Source of the DNA: CAZALT01 sp964485515
GTDB lineage: Bacteria > Actinomycetota > Acidimicrobiia > Acidimicrobiales > Acidimicrobilacustridaceae
Assembly: GCA_964485515.1 (NCBI GenBank)
Contig: CAZALT010000010.1
Coordinates: 1 to 37,300, forward strand
Length of the DNA: 37,300 nucleotides
Reading direction: 5' to 3'
Numbering within the stretch: the stretch's first letter is position 1; the number at the start of each line of letters is the position of its first letter. Below are positions 8,112-16,653 of the stretch, piece after piece. A program made the translations under genes and the position numbers. The notes under the pieces are model-generated. The model worked only from the letters and a program-made list of their open reading frames with translations, was not told where the DNA came from and did not search any database.

Positions 8112-8549
8112 TCAGGTGCGGGGATCGATCGGATGGGCCCAGCGCAATCCGGGGTAGCCGGCGAATCCTCGATCCGCGCTCACCCACGTCGCCCCCTGCT
8201 CGATGGCGATGGACGCCAGGTAGGCGTCGGGCACCTGGTTGCCGCGTGCGCCGATGCGTCGGCACAGCTCGACGAAGATCGACCAGTGACGAGCGCCAGG
8301 GGTGAGGGGCTCGACCGCCGGTGAGCGGTGGAGCACATCGAGGAACTCGAGCGCGGCGTCGACCGGGGTGGGTACGGCGAAGACCCGAGGGTGGGTGACG
8401 ATCCGCAGGAACCCGCTGGCGACGATCGACGCGATGGCCAGAGGCTCGGGTCCGCGTCGGGCGAGATCGAGCCACGTCCGGTAGGCCTCGTGCTCGTCGA
8501 CGTCCTCGCGGTGCGCGTACACCAAGACGTTGACGTCAACGCAGCGCAT
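8112..8549 (-). CDS. vapC: VapC-type PIN-domain ribonuclease toxin
   Basis: A 145-aa PIN-domain protein. In the family it is a Mg-dependent RNase whose activity is held in check by VapB. Acidic catalytic residues visible are D5 in CVDVNVLVY, a central Glu/Asp set, Asp in VPDAYLASIAIE and Asp in WVSADRGF. Its start lies inside the end of the antitoxin gene (14-nt overlap, 8536-8549), the usual toxin-antitoxin coupling. Length is normal for VapC and there is no sign of decay. The target RNA is unknown. Confidence 0.9.
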   Translation of the reverse strand: MRCVDVNVLVYAHREDVDEHEAYRTWLDLARRGPEPLAIASIVASGFLRIVTHPRVFAVPTPVDAALEFLDVLHRSPAVEPLTPGARHWSIFVELCRRIGARGNQVPDAYLASIAIEQGATWVSADRGFAGYPGLRWAHPIDPRT

Positions 8550-8793
8550 CGAACGGTCCGCCCGCGTCCATCGCCTCGAGCAACGACGAACGATCGGTCA
8601 GATCCACACCCGGCACGGTTCCCCCCCGACCGAACGTCGGAAGCGGATCGACCTCACCGATGGGCGCCGCACCCGACCGAAGCGCCGTGCGGACCGCGTC
8701 CTCGATGAGCTCGCTCACGCTGCGCGACGACTTCGCGGCGAGCGCCTTGGCGTCCCGGTACACCTGATCGTCGATCGTGATGGTCGTGCGCAC
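8536..8793 (-). CDS. vapB: VapB-type ribbon-helix-helix antitoxin
   Basis: An 85-aa protein. Residues 1-40 (MRTTITIDDQVYRDAKALAA, then RSVSELIEDAVRTAL) form a ribbon-helix-helix DNA-binding domain that would dimerise on the operator. The C-terminal half (GGTVPGVDLTDRSSLLEAMD) is the expected toxin-binding tail. The start is GTG 8793, which begins only 6 nt after a TAAGAT -10 element, so the transcript is probably leaderless. VapB and VapC together would autorepress through the inverted repeat upstream. Confidence 0.88.
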   Translation of the reverse strand: MRTTITIDDQVYRDAKALAAKSSRSVSELIEDAVRTALRSGAAPIGEVDPLPTFGRGGTVPGVDLTDRSSLLEAMDAGGPFDALR

Positions 8794-8796
8794 GTC

Positions 8797-8823
8797 TGCA
8801 TCTTAGCATCACGTCTAGATGCA
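8797..8823 (-). promoter_or_regulatory. vapBC promoter/operator
   Basis: The inverted repeat TGCATCT (8797-8803) and AGATGCA (8817-8823) has 13-bp spacing and flanks and overlaps the minus-strand -10 element TAAGAT (8800-8805). The GTG start follows 6 nt downstream, consistent with leaderless transcription. A ribbon-helix-helix antitoxin would bind this repeat. Confidence 0.65.
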
Positions 8824-8866
8824 ATGATGCAACGACGGGCGCTGGGCCCCCCGAAGAGAGCGGCGG

Positions 8867-9163
8867 TCAGCCGACGCCGTCGCCGAGGCTGGTGATGAGC
8901 TCCTCGACCGGGATGGCGGTCATGGTGCGGGTCTTGAGCGTGCCCCGCGCCGCGAGCGTCGTGGCGATGCGGGCCATGACCATCTCGTCGGGTGCCTCGA
9001 TGATGGTGATGAAGTCCCACTGGCCGAGCAGCGCGTACTGCGAGATGACCCGGGCGCCCATGGCCTCGACCTCGCCGTTGACCTCACGGATCCGAGACGG
9101 GTTGTTCTGGAGGGTCTCAGCACCGTCGGGGCCGAGGGTCGAGAGCATCACGAACGTCGTCAT
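8867..9163 (-). CDS. GYD-domain protein
   Basis: A 98-aa protein with the GYD-domain pattern: an N-terminal strand TTFVMLSTLGPDGAETL, a helix of the type RIREVNGEVEAMGARV, then SQYALLGQWDFITIIEAPDE and helix MVMARIATTLAARGTL. The fold is a ferredoxin-like dimeric alpha/beta barrel. Biochemical function is unknown across the family. It stands between vapBC and the cyclase gene on the same strand, 27 nt downstream of the cyclase stop, so it may be the last gene of that transcript. Confidence 0.85.
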   Translation of the reverse strand: MTTFVMLSTLGPDGAETLQNNPSRIREVNGEVEAMGARVISQYALLGQWDFITIIEAPDEMVMARIATTLAARGTLKTRTMTAIPVEELITSLGDGVG

Positions 9164-9190
9164 GGGCGAGAACCTAGCCGTGCCGTCAAC

Positions 9191-10990
9191 CTAGCCGTGC
9201 CACCAGGTGGAGTCGCCCCGGCGCCGACCGCCCCCACCGTCTCCGTCGTCGTTGCGGCGGCGCCGGTTCGTGCGCGTGCGGCGCTCGGCCTCGGCCTTGG
9301 CCTCCTTGGTGGCCTTGTCCGCCTTGCGCTCGGTCTCCTCGGCGACCTTGCGCACCTTCTGTGACGCGTCCTCGTTCGCCTTGCGCGAGGCTGCCTCGGC
9401 TCCGGCAAGCACCTCGTCGATGCGCTGGCGCGCTTCCATCTCGATCTGATGCACCTGATGGCGCACCGCGCGGTCGATCTCGTCGAGCCGGCGCTCGGCT
9501 TCGACGTCCGCGGCCGACGCCTTGGCCTGGGCCTCGGCCTCGAGCGAGCGCAGTCGACGGTCGACCTCGAGCTCGGCGAGGAGCTCGATCTGCGTGTTCG
9601 GCTCGATGTCGGCCAGCAGGACGGCCTCGGTGAGCGCCTCGTACTGCCCGGTGCTCGGTTCGTCGCCCATGTCACCGGCGAGGAGCTCCTCACGCAGCTC
9701 GGGCGGCAGCTCGTCGGCCAAGCCGGAATCGAGCAGGTCGAGCTCGAGGAGGCGCTCGCGGAGGAACTCCCGCTCCGAGCGGATCGAGCGGGCCCCGGTC
9801 GAGGAGAACTCGGCGTCGTCAGCTGGGCGCCGGAGCGACCACAACGCCACCTTGCCGACGTCCTTGAGGTAGTGCGAGCGCAGGGAGCGGAAACGGAGCT
9901 CCTCGTTGTCGACCAGCGCGTCGTGGACCTCCTGGGACGCCACGACGGCTCCGGGGTAGGCGACCGCGACGATGCGGCTCGCGACGTTCACGACGTGGCC
10001 GAAGACATCGCCGTCGCGTTCGAGGACCGAGCCGCTGGCCAGTCCGACCCGGACGTCGGAGAGCTTGTCGTCGTCACGGAAGCGGGCCGCGAGGTCCAGT
10101 GCGAGGTCGGCGCCGGCCCACAGGTCCTCGTGGATGAACATGACCTCGTCGCCGATCATCTTCACGACGCGCCCGCCGTGCTCGGCGACGACCTCGAAGG
10201 CGGTGTACTCGAAGCGGCCGACGACCTCGGCCAGCTCGTGGTCGTCGAGCTGCTGGGTGCGGGCCGTGAAGCCCACCATGTCGGCGAAGCCGACGAGCAC
10301 ACCGTGCCGTGACGCCTCGCTCGATGCCCGCGACATGCGCCGACGGGCGGCCATCGCCAGCTGGCGGCGCCACACGAAGTCCATCATGCGGGGGATGATC
10401 GAGAGCAGCTCGGCTGTCTCCTCCCCTCCGGCCTCCAGCACGCGCGACACCTCTGCCGTCGAGAGCTGGGCGGTGATCGCATCGATCAGCGCGGTGGCGA
10501 CGCGGTCCATGGCAGAGCCGATCACCCGGGACAGCTGCAGCGCGACATCGCGCTCGAGCGATTCGTTGGCGATGGTGGAGAAGGTGAGGTCGAGCAGCTC
10601 GAGGTCGGACTCCCGGAAGACCTTCTCGCCAGGTCGCGGGTCCGGGAACCCGAGTGCCCGCCAGTAGGCCCGCACGACATCGGGGTCGATGTTCGAGCGG
10701 CGGGCGACGTCGTTGAGGTCGTGGGTCGGCGCGTCGAGCTCGGAGATCCGCTGGATGGCCAGCAGCGGCAACATGTTCTCGGACGCGGCCCGGTCGATCT
10801 CCTCCTGGTCCACCCCCAGGTCGGCGAGCACGCTCGACAGGTCGACGAGGTCCGCGGCGGGAGGACCTGGGACCGCGCCCACCGGCTCCGGCTCGCCAGG
10901 GCCGCCGGTCACCGCTCGTACCGCGCGCTCGCCGGGCACATCGGCTTCCTCTCCTGGTTCTGGCACCGCTACCACCTGGTCGTCGTTCAC
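9191..10990 (-). CDS. Class III adenylate cyclase with regulatory N-terminus and C-terminal coiled coil
   Basis: A 599-aa soluble cyclase making cAMP. Residues about 50-210 resemble the helical regulatory region of Rv1264-type cyclases and contain a helix-turn-helix-like stretch (HDLNDVARRSNIDPDVVRAYW). The catalytic domain spans about 225-400 with all key residues: metal-binding D237 (GFADMVGFT) and D281 (KMIGDEVMF), adenine-selecting K277 and D328 (GDVFG), and N335/R339 (VNVASR). After residue 480 follows a long charged heptad-like coiled coil (EAEAQAKASAADVEAERRL, KVRKVAEETERKADKATKEA) ending in a basic tail. The GTG start at 10990 overlaps the upstream stop as GTGA, so it is coupled to the glucoamylase-like gene. 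No transmembrane segment is seen. Confidence 0.9.
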   Translation of the reverse strand: MNDDQVVAVPEPGEEADVPGERAVRAVTGGPGEPEPVGAVPGPPAADLVDLSSVLADLGVDQEEIDRAASENMLPLLAIQRISELDAPTHDLNDVARRSNIDPDVVRAYWRALGFPDPRPGEKVFRESDLELLDLTFSTIANESLERDVALQLSRVIGSAMDRVATALIDAITAQLSTAEVSRVLEAGGEETAELLSIIPRMMDFVWRRQLAMAARRRMSRASSEASRHGVLVGFADMVGFTARTQQLDDHELAEVVGRFEYTAFEVVAEHGGRVVKMIGDEVMFIHEDLWAGADLALDLAARFRDDDKLSDVRVGLASGSVLERDGDVFGHVVNVASRIVAVAYPGAVVASQEVHDALVDNEELRFRSLRSHYLKDVGKVALWSLRRPADDAEFSSTGARSIRSEREFLRERLLELDLLDSGLADELPPELREELLAGDMGDEPSTGQYEALTEAVLLADIEPNTQIELLAELEVDRRLRSLEAEAQAKASAADVEAERRLDEIDRAVRHQVHQIEMEARQRIDEVLAGAEAASRKANEDASQKVRKVAEETERKADKATKEAKAEAERRTRTNRRRRNDDGDGGGGRRRGDSTWWHG

Positions 10991-13116
10991 CCGAACGACG
11001 ATGATGCCCCACCGTGCGGGTCCTCGGGCGCTGTTCGACGGGTTGTCTCGATGAATACCGGCGATTCGCCGATGGAGATGGTCCCATCTGCTGCGGTGCT
11101 CACGATGTCGGGCTCGTCTCGCCCGTCGACACCCGGGCCGCCGAGCCGGGTGCCCGGTGTGTCCCGGGGGGCGACCGGTGCGAGCAGGGCCTCGCCGCTC
11201 AGCTCGGTCGTGCGCCACGTCGGGTCGAGCCCCGCCACGGTGAGGACCGCAGGACGACCGGCATCGACCGTCGCCCCGTCGGCGGGATCCAGCTCCCACA
11301 GCAAGGCTGGGCGATCGCCGTGCCAGCGGATGGCGAAGCCCAGACGGCCGAACGCGGTGGGTGCGTCGCGCACCTCGATGGGCTGGCCCAACCAGGAGTC
11401 GGGGACGAGCGAGCAGAGCGCGAGGCCGTCGGCGGTCTCGTCGACCAGGAGTCGGCGGACGAAGGTGCAGAACGCGGCGAGGGTGGGGCCGTGGTGGCCG
11501 CTGCCGTACGAGCCGGCCAGGGTACGGGGGTGCACGATCTCGGGCCACGTCCAGGTGGGTGAGCTCGTCTCGAGCAGCCAGCCCAGGCGGTCGAGCGCCT
11601 CGCGGTCGCCGCGCCGGAGCTCGACGGTCGCCAGCGCGAGCGTCGCTGCCGGGCTGAGGCCGTTGGCGCCGCGCAGGTCGATGACCGCTGCGCCGAGCGT
11701 CGCCCGCTCGCGGAGCACCTCGAGCGCACCGGTGACCGCCTCGGCGGTGGGGTCGAGCACGCCGAGCTCGCCGGCGAGGAGGAGGTCCGAGACATCTCGG
11801 AGGTCCGCGAGGGCCGGCTCGAGCGCTGCCGCCCTCGCCGCGGCGTCCTCGGCGACGCCCGGCTGATCGATCCCCACGGTGAGCGCGGCGGTGTCGCGTT
11901 GGCCCCGCAGCGCCCACACGAGCTCCGAACCGGTGGTCGAACCTCGGCGATCGTCCTTCTCGTGGCGTTTCGCCACCCAGTGCGACGCCTTGGCGACCGG
12001 GCCGATCAGCTCCGACGCGAGCTCCCCGTCGCCGCTCAACCGGACGTGGGTGGCCAGGCTGTGCAGCACCGCTGCCGTGGCGGACGTGTCGCCCACCGGG
12101 TCGGCGATGGCCCCGCGCAGCGTCTGGATGTCCGGGATCGAGGCGAGCACCGACCGGGCCTCGTCGTGGTAGCCGAGGTGGTCGAGGGCGGTGAGCACCC
12201 GAGCGGTCTCGACCCAGGGCTGCACCTCCCCGGCCGCGGCGACGACCTCGTCGCCCACGACCTGTTGGAGCAGGTAGCGGCGGCTGGCGTCGAAGACCTC
12301 CTGCAGGTGGTCTTCGGGCACCGAGAAGCGGGCACCCCGGTCGGCCTGCACCGCCCATCCCCGCGCCACCGCCTCGAGCGGCGGAACGTCGTCGGGGAAC
12401 GAGTCGGGGGAGGCGCCGGCACCGATGGGGACCACGACGCGCACCGTCGCCGAATGGGCGAGCGGGACGACGAAGCCCGCGGAGGCGAGCCCACGCCGAC
12501 ACGACACCGACTGGGCCACGGCGGCGTCGGCCAGACCGTCGAACACCGTGTGGGCGGTGTCCCCCGCGTCGCCGTCGGCCAGCGCGGCGCGCGCCGGAGC
12601 CTTGGCGAACAGCAGGGCGACCGCTCCGTCGACCTCGACCCGCGTGTCGTCGTGGGTGATCGAGTCGATCCGGCCGGCTCGTGCGGGATGCACCGGTCGG
12701 ACCGCGAGGGCCAGGGCCACGGGCACCGGCGTGCGGTTCTCCACCTCGACGACGATGACGTCGGCCCCACCGGCACGCGCCGCGTAGGCGCGGTGGGCGA
12801 CGTCTCCGCCCGGTACCCGCATGGACGTCTCGACGACCGGGGCACCGTCGACGAGCCGCTGCCGGACCGCGATCTCGCGACTCGGGACGTGCCACCGGTC
12901 CTCGGCCCCGATCCACCAGTCGAGCGACCAGTCGCCGCCGGGGGTGACCAGGCCACGGGGGTCGACCGTCCCCCGTGCCGACGAGCTCAACGTGCCGATG
13001 GACGTCCACGACCGGTGGGTGAGGTTGCGACCCGCTCCGGCGGGCACGAAGTCGGCGCTGTCGGGGTCGGTCTGCCGCTCGAACCAGTACGGCCCGAGCC
13101 AATCCGGCCTGATCAT
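10987..13116 (-). CDS. Glucoamylase-like (six-hairpin) carbohydrate-active protein
   Basis: A 709-aa protein. It has an N-terminal beta-sandwich part (about 1-250) beginning MIRPDWLGPYWFERQ, then an alpha/alpha six-hairpin-like part with motifs such as VQPWVETARVLTALDHLGYH, GSELVWALRG and TWTWPEIVHPRTLAGSYGSG. This resembles glycogen-debranching or GH15-type proteins. I cannot assign the catalytic acids, so enzyme activity is uncertain. ATG 13116 lies 34 nt after the gpsA stop; an upstream start at 13212 would run far into gpsA, so I rejected it. No signal peptide, hence cytoplasmic. The 4-nt GTGA overlap couples it to the cyclase, suggesting a carbon-storage or cAMP link (inference). Confidence 0.65.
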   Translation of the reverse strand: MIRPDWLGPYWFERQTDPDSADFVPAGAGRNLTHRSWTSIGTLSSSARGTVDPRGLVTPGGDWSLDWWIGAEDRWHVPSREIAVRQRLVDGAPVVETSMRVPGGDVAHRAYAARAGGADVIVVEVENRTPVPVALALAVRPVHPARAGRIDSITHDDTRVEVDGAVALLFAKAPARAALADGDAGDTAHTVFDGLADAAVAQSVSCRRGLASAGFVVPLAHSATVRVVVPIGAGASPDSFPDDVPPLEAVARGWAVQADRGARFSVPEDHLQEVFDASRRYLLQQVVGDEVVAAAGEVQPWVETARVLTALDHLGYHDEARSVLASIPDIQTLRGAIADPVGDTSATAAVLHSLATHVRLSGDGELASELIGPVAKASHWVAKRHEKDDRRGSTTGSELVWALRGQRDTAALTVGIDQPGVAEDAAARAAALEPALADLRDVSDLLLAGELGVLDPTAEAVTGALEVLRERATLGAAVIDLRGANGLSPAATLALATVELRRGDREALDRLGWLLETSSPTWTWPEIVHPRTLAGSYGSGHHGPTLAAFCTFVRRLLVDETADGLALCSLVPDSWLGQPIEVRDAPTAFGRLGFAIRWHGDRPALLWELDPADGATVDAGRPAVLTVAGLDPTWRTTELSGEALLAPVAPRDTPGTRLGGPGVDGRDEPDIVSTAADGTISIGESPVFIETTRRTAPEDPHGGASSSFG

Positions 13117-13150
13117 GGCGCTGGCCTCACGCGAGCAGACGACGGCCCGG

Positions 13151-14158
13151 TCACCGACGGAACCCGCGGGTCTCGGAGGTCGCCGGCCGCCGGAGGAGCC
13201 CGTGGTAGGCATCGGCCGCGCTCATGTCCTCGTAGAGGACGCGGTGGACCTGTTGGGCGATCGGCATCTCGACGTCATAGCGCTCGGCGAGGTCGATCAC
13301 CACCGGAGCCGACTTCACCCCTTCGGCGACCATCGACATCTCGTCGGTGATCTCGTCGATCGTGCGGCCCCGCCCGAGCTGTTCGCCGACATGGCGGTTG
13401 CGGCTCTGGGGACTGATGCAGGTGGCGAGGAGGTCGCCCATGCCGGCCAGGCCGGAGAACGTCAGCGGATCGCCCCCCATGGCGGTGCCCAGCCGACTCA
13501 GCTCGGCCAGGCCCCGGGTGATGACCGCGGCGCGGGTGTTGTCCCCGGTGCCCAGACCGTCGGCCATGCCCGACGCGATGGCCATGACGTTCTTGAGCGC
13601 GCCGGCGATCTCGCAGCCGATGACGTCGGCGTTGGTGTAGACGCGGAACGACGACGTGACGAAGGCGGACTGGAGCTGGTCGGCGATGGTTCGGTCGCTC
13701 ATGGCGAGCACGGTGGCCGCGCCGCTGCCCGCCAGGATCTCGTTGGCGAGGTTCGGCCCGGTGAGCACGCCGTAGGGGTGACCGGGCAGGACCTCGTTGA
13801 CGATCTCGGTCATGCGCTTCTGGCTGCCCTGCTCGAGGCCCTTCGCCAGGCTGATGACCGGTACCCAGGCTCGCACCGACGGTTGGACCCGCTCGATGGT
13901 GGCGCGGAAGCCGTGCGAGGGGACCCCCATGACCACGACGTCGGCCTGCTCAACCGCCTCGGCGAGCTCCGCGGTGGCTCGCAGGGCGGGTACGAGCTCG
14001 TGATCGGGCAGGTACCGGGCGTTGCGGTGGTCCCGTTCGACCGAGGTCGCGACCTCGGCGTCGCGCGCCCACAGGACTGTCGGCACGTTGTGTGCGAGGA
14101 GGTTCGCGACGGTGGTTCCCCAGGACCCCGCACCGACGACCGCTGCGCGGATCTGCAT
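13151..14158 (-). CDS. gpsA: Glycerol-3-phosphate dehydrogenase [NAD(P)+]
   Basis: A 335-aa enzyme reducing dihydroxyacetone phosphate to sn-glycerol 3-phosphate, the backbone precursor for phospholipids. The N-terminal Rossmann motif is AAVVGAGSWGTTVANLLA. Substrate-domain motifs are CEIAGALKNVMAIASGMADG, with the catalytic Lys, and TFSGLAGMGDLLATC. Length matches the family. ATG 14158 puts the nucleotide-binding motif at residue 8, as usual. It is the first gene of a minus-strand cluster with the glucoamylase-like and cyclase genes and is divergent from cofC across a 164-bp promoter region. Confidence 0.97.
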   Translation of the reverse strand: MQIRAAVVGAGSWGTTVANLLAHNVPTVLWARDAEVATSVERDHRNARYLPDHELVPALRATAELAEAVEQADVVVMGVPSHGFRATIERVQPSVRAWVPVISLAKGLEQGSQKRMTEIVNEVLPGHPYGVLTGPNLANEILAGSGAATVLAMSDRTIADQLQSAFVTSSFRVYTNADVIGCEIAGALKNVMAIASGMADGLGTGDNTRAAVITRGLAELSRLGTAMGGDPLTFSGLAGMGDLLATCISPQSRNRHVGEQLGRGRTIDEITDEMSMVAEGVKSAPVVIDLAERYDVEMPIAQQVHRVLYEDMSAADAYHGLLRRPATSETRGFRR

Positions 14159-14322
14159 GCCGCAGACCCTACTTGGGCCCCACGAGATGACCTTCGGCCG
14201 CCCAGGTGGCCTCGACGCGTCGACGAGCGTCGTCGCGGTCTCGGTGGGTGGGAGCCGACCCGACGATGCGCTCATCGCACCTCCGTGTCCCATCCGTGCG
14301 GGCCACAAGTAGGGTTCCCTCG

Positions 14323-14925
14323 ATGCCGCCTGACGCCGAACCGCTCCCCCGGGGTTCCGCCGTGCTGGTTCCGGTGAAGGCGTTCCACGACGCCAAGGCC
14401 CGTCTCTCCCCGGCCCTCGATCCCGCCGATCGGGCGCGGCTCGCCCGAGACATGGCCACCGTCGTGGTGCGCGCCGCGCGTCCTCTGCCGGTGTTCGTGG
14501 TCTGCGACGACCGCGCCGTCGAGGCGTGGGCACTCGAGGTCGGCGCCGAGGTCGTCTGGCGCCCCGGGCTCGGCCTGAACGGGGCGGTCACCAATGGTGT
14601 CGCCGCGCTGGCCGAAGCCGGCTTCAGTCGGGTGGTGGTCGCCCATGGCGACCTTCCCCACGCGCTCGACTTGGCGTGGACCACCGAGTTCGACGGCGTC
14701 ACGTTGGTGCCCGACCGCCGCGACGACGGGACGAACGTGGCTTCGGTGCCCTCCGATGTCGGGTTCACCTTCGCCTACGGTCCCGGTTCGTTCCGGGCGC
14801 ACTGCGCCGAAGCGGAGCGGTTGGGCCTCGGCTTGCGCATCGAGCGCGAGCCGCGGCTCGGCTGGGACGTCGACGTGCCCGACGACCTCGCGGCACCGGC
14901 GTGGCTCACCGGCGACGGCGGCTGA
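14323..14925 (+). CDS. cofC: CofC/FbiD-type guanylyltransferase of coenzyme F420 biosynthesis
   Basis: A 200-aa nucleotidyltransferase that activates 2-phospholactate or phosphoenolpyruvate with GTP for F420 side-chain assembly. Family hallmarks: the N-terminal VLVPVKAFHDAKARLSPAL, VVVAHGDLPHALDL, and DRRDDGTNVASV, the characteristic DGTN motif. The end reads RLGWDVDVPDDL. ATG 14323 follows a TAGGGT-like -10 element closely, so a leaderless transcript is possible. It is divergent from gpsA. No other F420 gene is in the window. The true substrate (2-phospholactate or PEP) cannot be decided here. Confidence 0.9.
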   Translation: MPPDAEPLPRGSAVLVPVKAFHDAKARLSPALDPADRARLARDMATVVVRAARPLPVFVVCDDRAVEAWALEVGAEVVWRPGLGLNGAVTNGVAALAEAGFSRVVVAHGDLPHALDLAWTTEFDGVTLVPDRRDDGTNVASVPSDVGFTFAYGPGSFRAHCAEAERLGLGLRIEREPRLGWDVDVPDDLAAPAWLTGDGG

Positions 14926-14959
14926 ACCCCAGCCGACCCACAGGACGGGATCGAGCGAC

Positions 14960-15015
14960 ATGACCGGGCTGCGATGACCGAGTTGCGATGACCGGGCTGC
15001 GATGACCGAGTTGGC
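14960..15015. repeat. Four tandem 14-bp units at the start of the AlkD remnant
   Basis: Alternating units ATGACCGGGCTGCG and ATGACCGAGTTGCG are repeated twice, so that each of the four copies offers an ATG. Only the last ATG (15002) leads into the reading frame; the in-frame ATG at 14960 hits TGA after five codons. Confidence 0.9.
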
Positions 15016-15211
15016 GAGGCGCTACGAGAAGGCGATCGTCGACGCCCTCGCCCCGCAGGCCGACCCGATCAAGGCCGAGCCGATGGCGGCCTGCCTGCGC
15101 GACCTGTTCACCTTCTGCGGGGTCCAGACACCCCAACGCCGAGCGGCGATGCGTTCGGCGATCACCGGGCTCGACCCGCTCACCAAGGAGGGCCCCAAGA
15201 ACCGGGCGTGA
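15002..15211 (+). pseudogene. Truncated AlkD-like DNA alkylation repair remnant
   Basis: A 69-aa ORF whose first about 55 residues match the N-terminus of AlkD-type HEAT-repeat DNA glycosylases (ADPIKAEPMAACLRDLFTFC, then GVQTPQRRAAMRSAI). The family is normally over 200 residues, and the rest, with the alkylpurine-binding surface, is missing. Only 32 nt separate its stop from the 3' end of the convergent hydrolase gene, so no room for the remainder exists. Codon bias is still that of a real gene, so the loss looks recent or the short product is made. The tail TGLDPLTKEGPKNRA may be junction sequence. It is probably non-functional for repair. Confidence 0.7.
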
Positions 15212-15243
15212 GCCCAGATCGACAGCCGCAGTCCTGTTGCCGA

Positions 15244-16653
15244 CTATCGATCGAACACGTCGTCGAGCCAGTCGTAGATCGTCTCGGACACCAGTTGCGG
15301 GTTCATCGGTCCGCAGTGGTATTGAGCCCCCTCGGCGACGGTCATCTCCACGAGGTCCTTCCGCTCGGTGCGGAGCACGTCGTAGAGCTGCTTCGCACCG
15401 TTGAAGAAGAGGTCGTCGCCCTGGTAGCTGAGCACCAGCGTCGGCGCGGTGACCTCGGGGGCGGTCTCGGTGACGTCGAAGGCCTGGATGGCGCGAGAGA
15501 CCGCGTACCAGTCGGAGGGCACCTGCCCCTGGGTGGCCTGTGTGTGGCCTTCGGGCGTGTAGATCTCCAACCGCTTCTTGAGGGTGAACGACTCCGTCGG
15601 CGTCAACACCCCCTGGATGCCCGCCCACGCCTCGTTCACCTCTTCGGGCGAGCCCTTGGCGAGGTCGGTGATGACCGACGGATACGAGGACCAGGCCTGG
15701 ACGAACCCGGGGTCGGCGATGATCGCGGCGAGGCGCTTCTCGAAGGCGGCGGCCTGCGGGATGAGCAGACCACCGAAGCTGATGCCACGCGCCGCGATCT
15801 TGTCGGTGTCGACGTCGTCGCGGGTGTGGAGGTAGTCGACGACGGGGGTGATGACGTTCTGCCAGTCGGGGCGGAACACGACGTTGTTCAGGAACAGCTG
15901 GTTGCCCTGGCCCGGCCCTTCGAAGATGAGCACGGCGTAGCCCCGATCGATGCCTTCGACGCCGCCCTGGCCGACGAAGTCGACGTTCTGGCCGTCGCTC
16001 CCGTTGTTCATGATGATGGTGGGCAGCCGGCCGCTGGCCCCGACGGGCTTGAGGAACCACCCGTTCAGCGCGTCGTCCTCGTAGGGGATCGACACCTTCT
16101 CCCACTCGGGGTCCATGCGCTGCGCCGCCTGGATGAACGCGGCGTCCATGGTCCGGTAGACCTCGGCCTCGGCACCGGGCGTGTCGGTGCCGAGCACCCA
16201 GTAGAGCGCCTGGTTGTAGTACTGGGCCGCCCGCAGGAACTGGTTGCGGGCCGTGACCTGGTGCCCCGCGTTGGCCGCTGCGGTCGCCCGCTCCTCGAGC
16301 ACGTTGCCCATGGCGACCATGGCGTCGTAGAGGCTCTGATAGGTGGCGCCGCCGTCCGCCGCGTTGGCCTGGTCGACCACGGTGACGACCTCGCCGACCT
16401 GGCCCGCGTACCGTGCCGCACCGAGCGCGATGAGGGTCTGGAAGTTCATGTCGTTCGCCGCGAAGAGCTGGAACGAGCCCGCCCCGAGTTGGGCCGCCTC
16501 GGCGGGGAGGCCCAGGGTCGTGGCCGTGAGGTTCTCGTTCCCCCCTCCGGACCAGCTCCCGTCGTCCGAGCCGGAGCATGCAGCAAGGGCCGCCGCGAGG
16601 CCTACCGCCCCGGTCGAGCCGATCATCCAGCGCCGCGACACCGCACTCGTCAT
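15244..16653 (-). CDS. Exported lipoprotein alpha/beta hydrolase
   Basis: A 469-aa secreted hydrolase. The N-terminus has a twin-arginine-like SRRWM followed by a hydrophobic stretch and a lipobox LAAC with Cys26, so it is probably exported and lipid-anchored. A helical region (about 40-180) precedes the alpha/beta-hydrolase core, as in acyl-peptidase and 2,6-dihydropseudooxynicotine-hydrolase-like proteins. The catalytic triad is plausible: Ser292 in GISFGG, Asp413/414 in YQGDD, His446 in AQYHCGPMN. The oxyanion region is likely TIIMNNGSDG. ATG 16653 sits just before the signal peptide. Substrate unknown. It is convergent with the AlkD remnant and stands alone. Confidence 0.87.
   Translation of the reverse strand: MTSAVSRRWMIGSTGAVGLAAALAACSGSDDGSWSGGGNENLTATTLGLPAEAAQLGAGSFQLFAANDMNFQTLIALGAARYAGQVGEVVTVVDQANAADGGATYQSLYDAMVAMGNVLEERATAAANAGHQVTARNQFLRAAQYYNQALYWVLGTDTPGAEAEVYRTMDAAFIQAAQRMDPEWEKVSIPYEDDALNGWFLKPVGASGRLPTIIMNNGSDGQNVDFVGQGGVEGIDRGYAVLIFEGPGQGNQLFLNNVVFRPDWQNVITPVVDYLHTRDDVDTDKIAARGISFGGLLIPQAAAFEKRLAAIIADPGFVQAWSSYPSVITDLAKGSPEEVNEAWAGIQGVLTPTESFTLKKRLEIYTPEGHTQATQGQVPSDWYAVSRAIQAFDVTETAPEVTAPTLVLSYQGDDLFFNGAKQLYDVLRTERKDLVEMTVAEGAQYHCGPMNPQLVSETIYDWLDDVFDR

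Noticed and set aside
9191..13102. A single 1303-codon open frame on the minus strand that would fuse another protein to the cyclase
   Set aside because: Upstream of 10990 this frame gives Arg/Pro/Gly-rich shadow sequence. The true gene there is the glucoamylase-like CDS in another frame, and the GTGA overlap gives a natural cyclase start.
13117..13212. Longer N-terminus for the glucoamylase-like protein
   Set aside because: It would overlap gpsA by about 60 nt and adds a low-complexity Gly/Arg/Pro stretch unlike the conserved start MIRPDWLGPYW.
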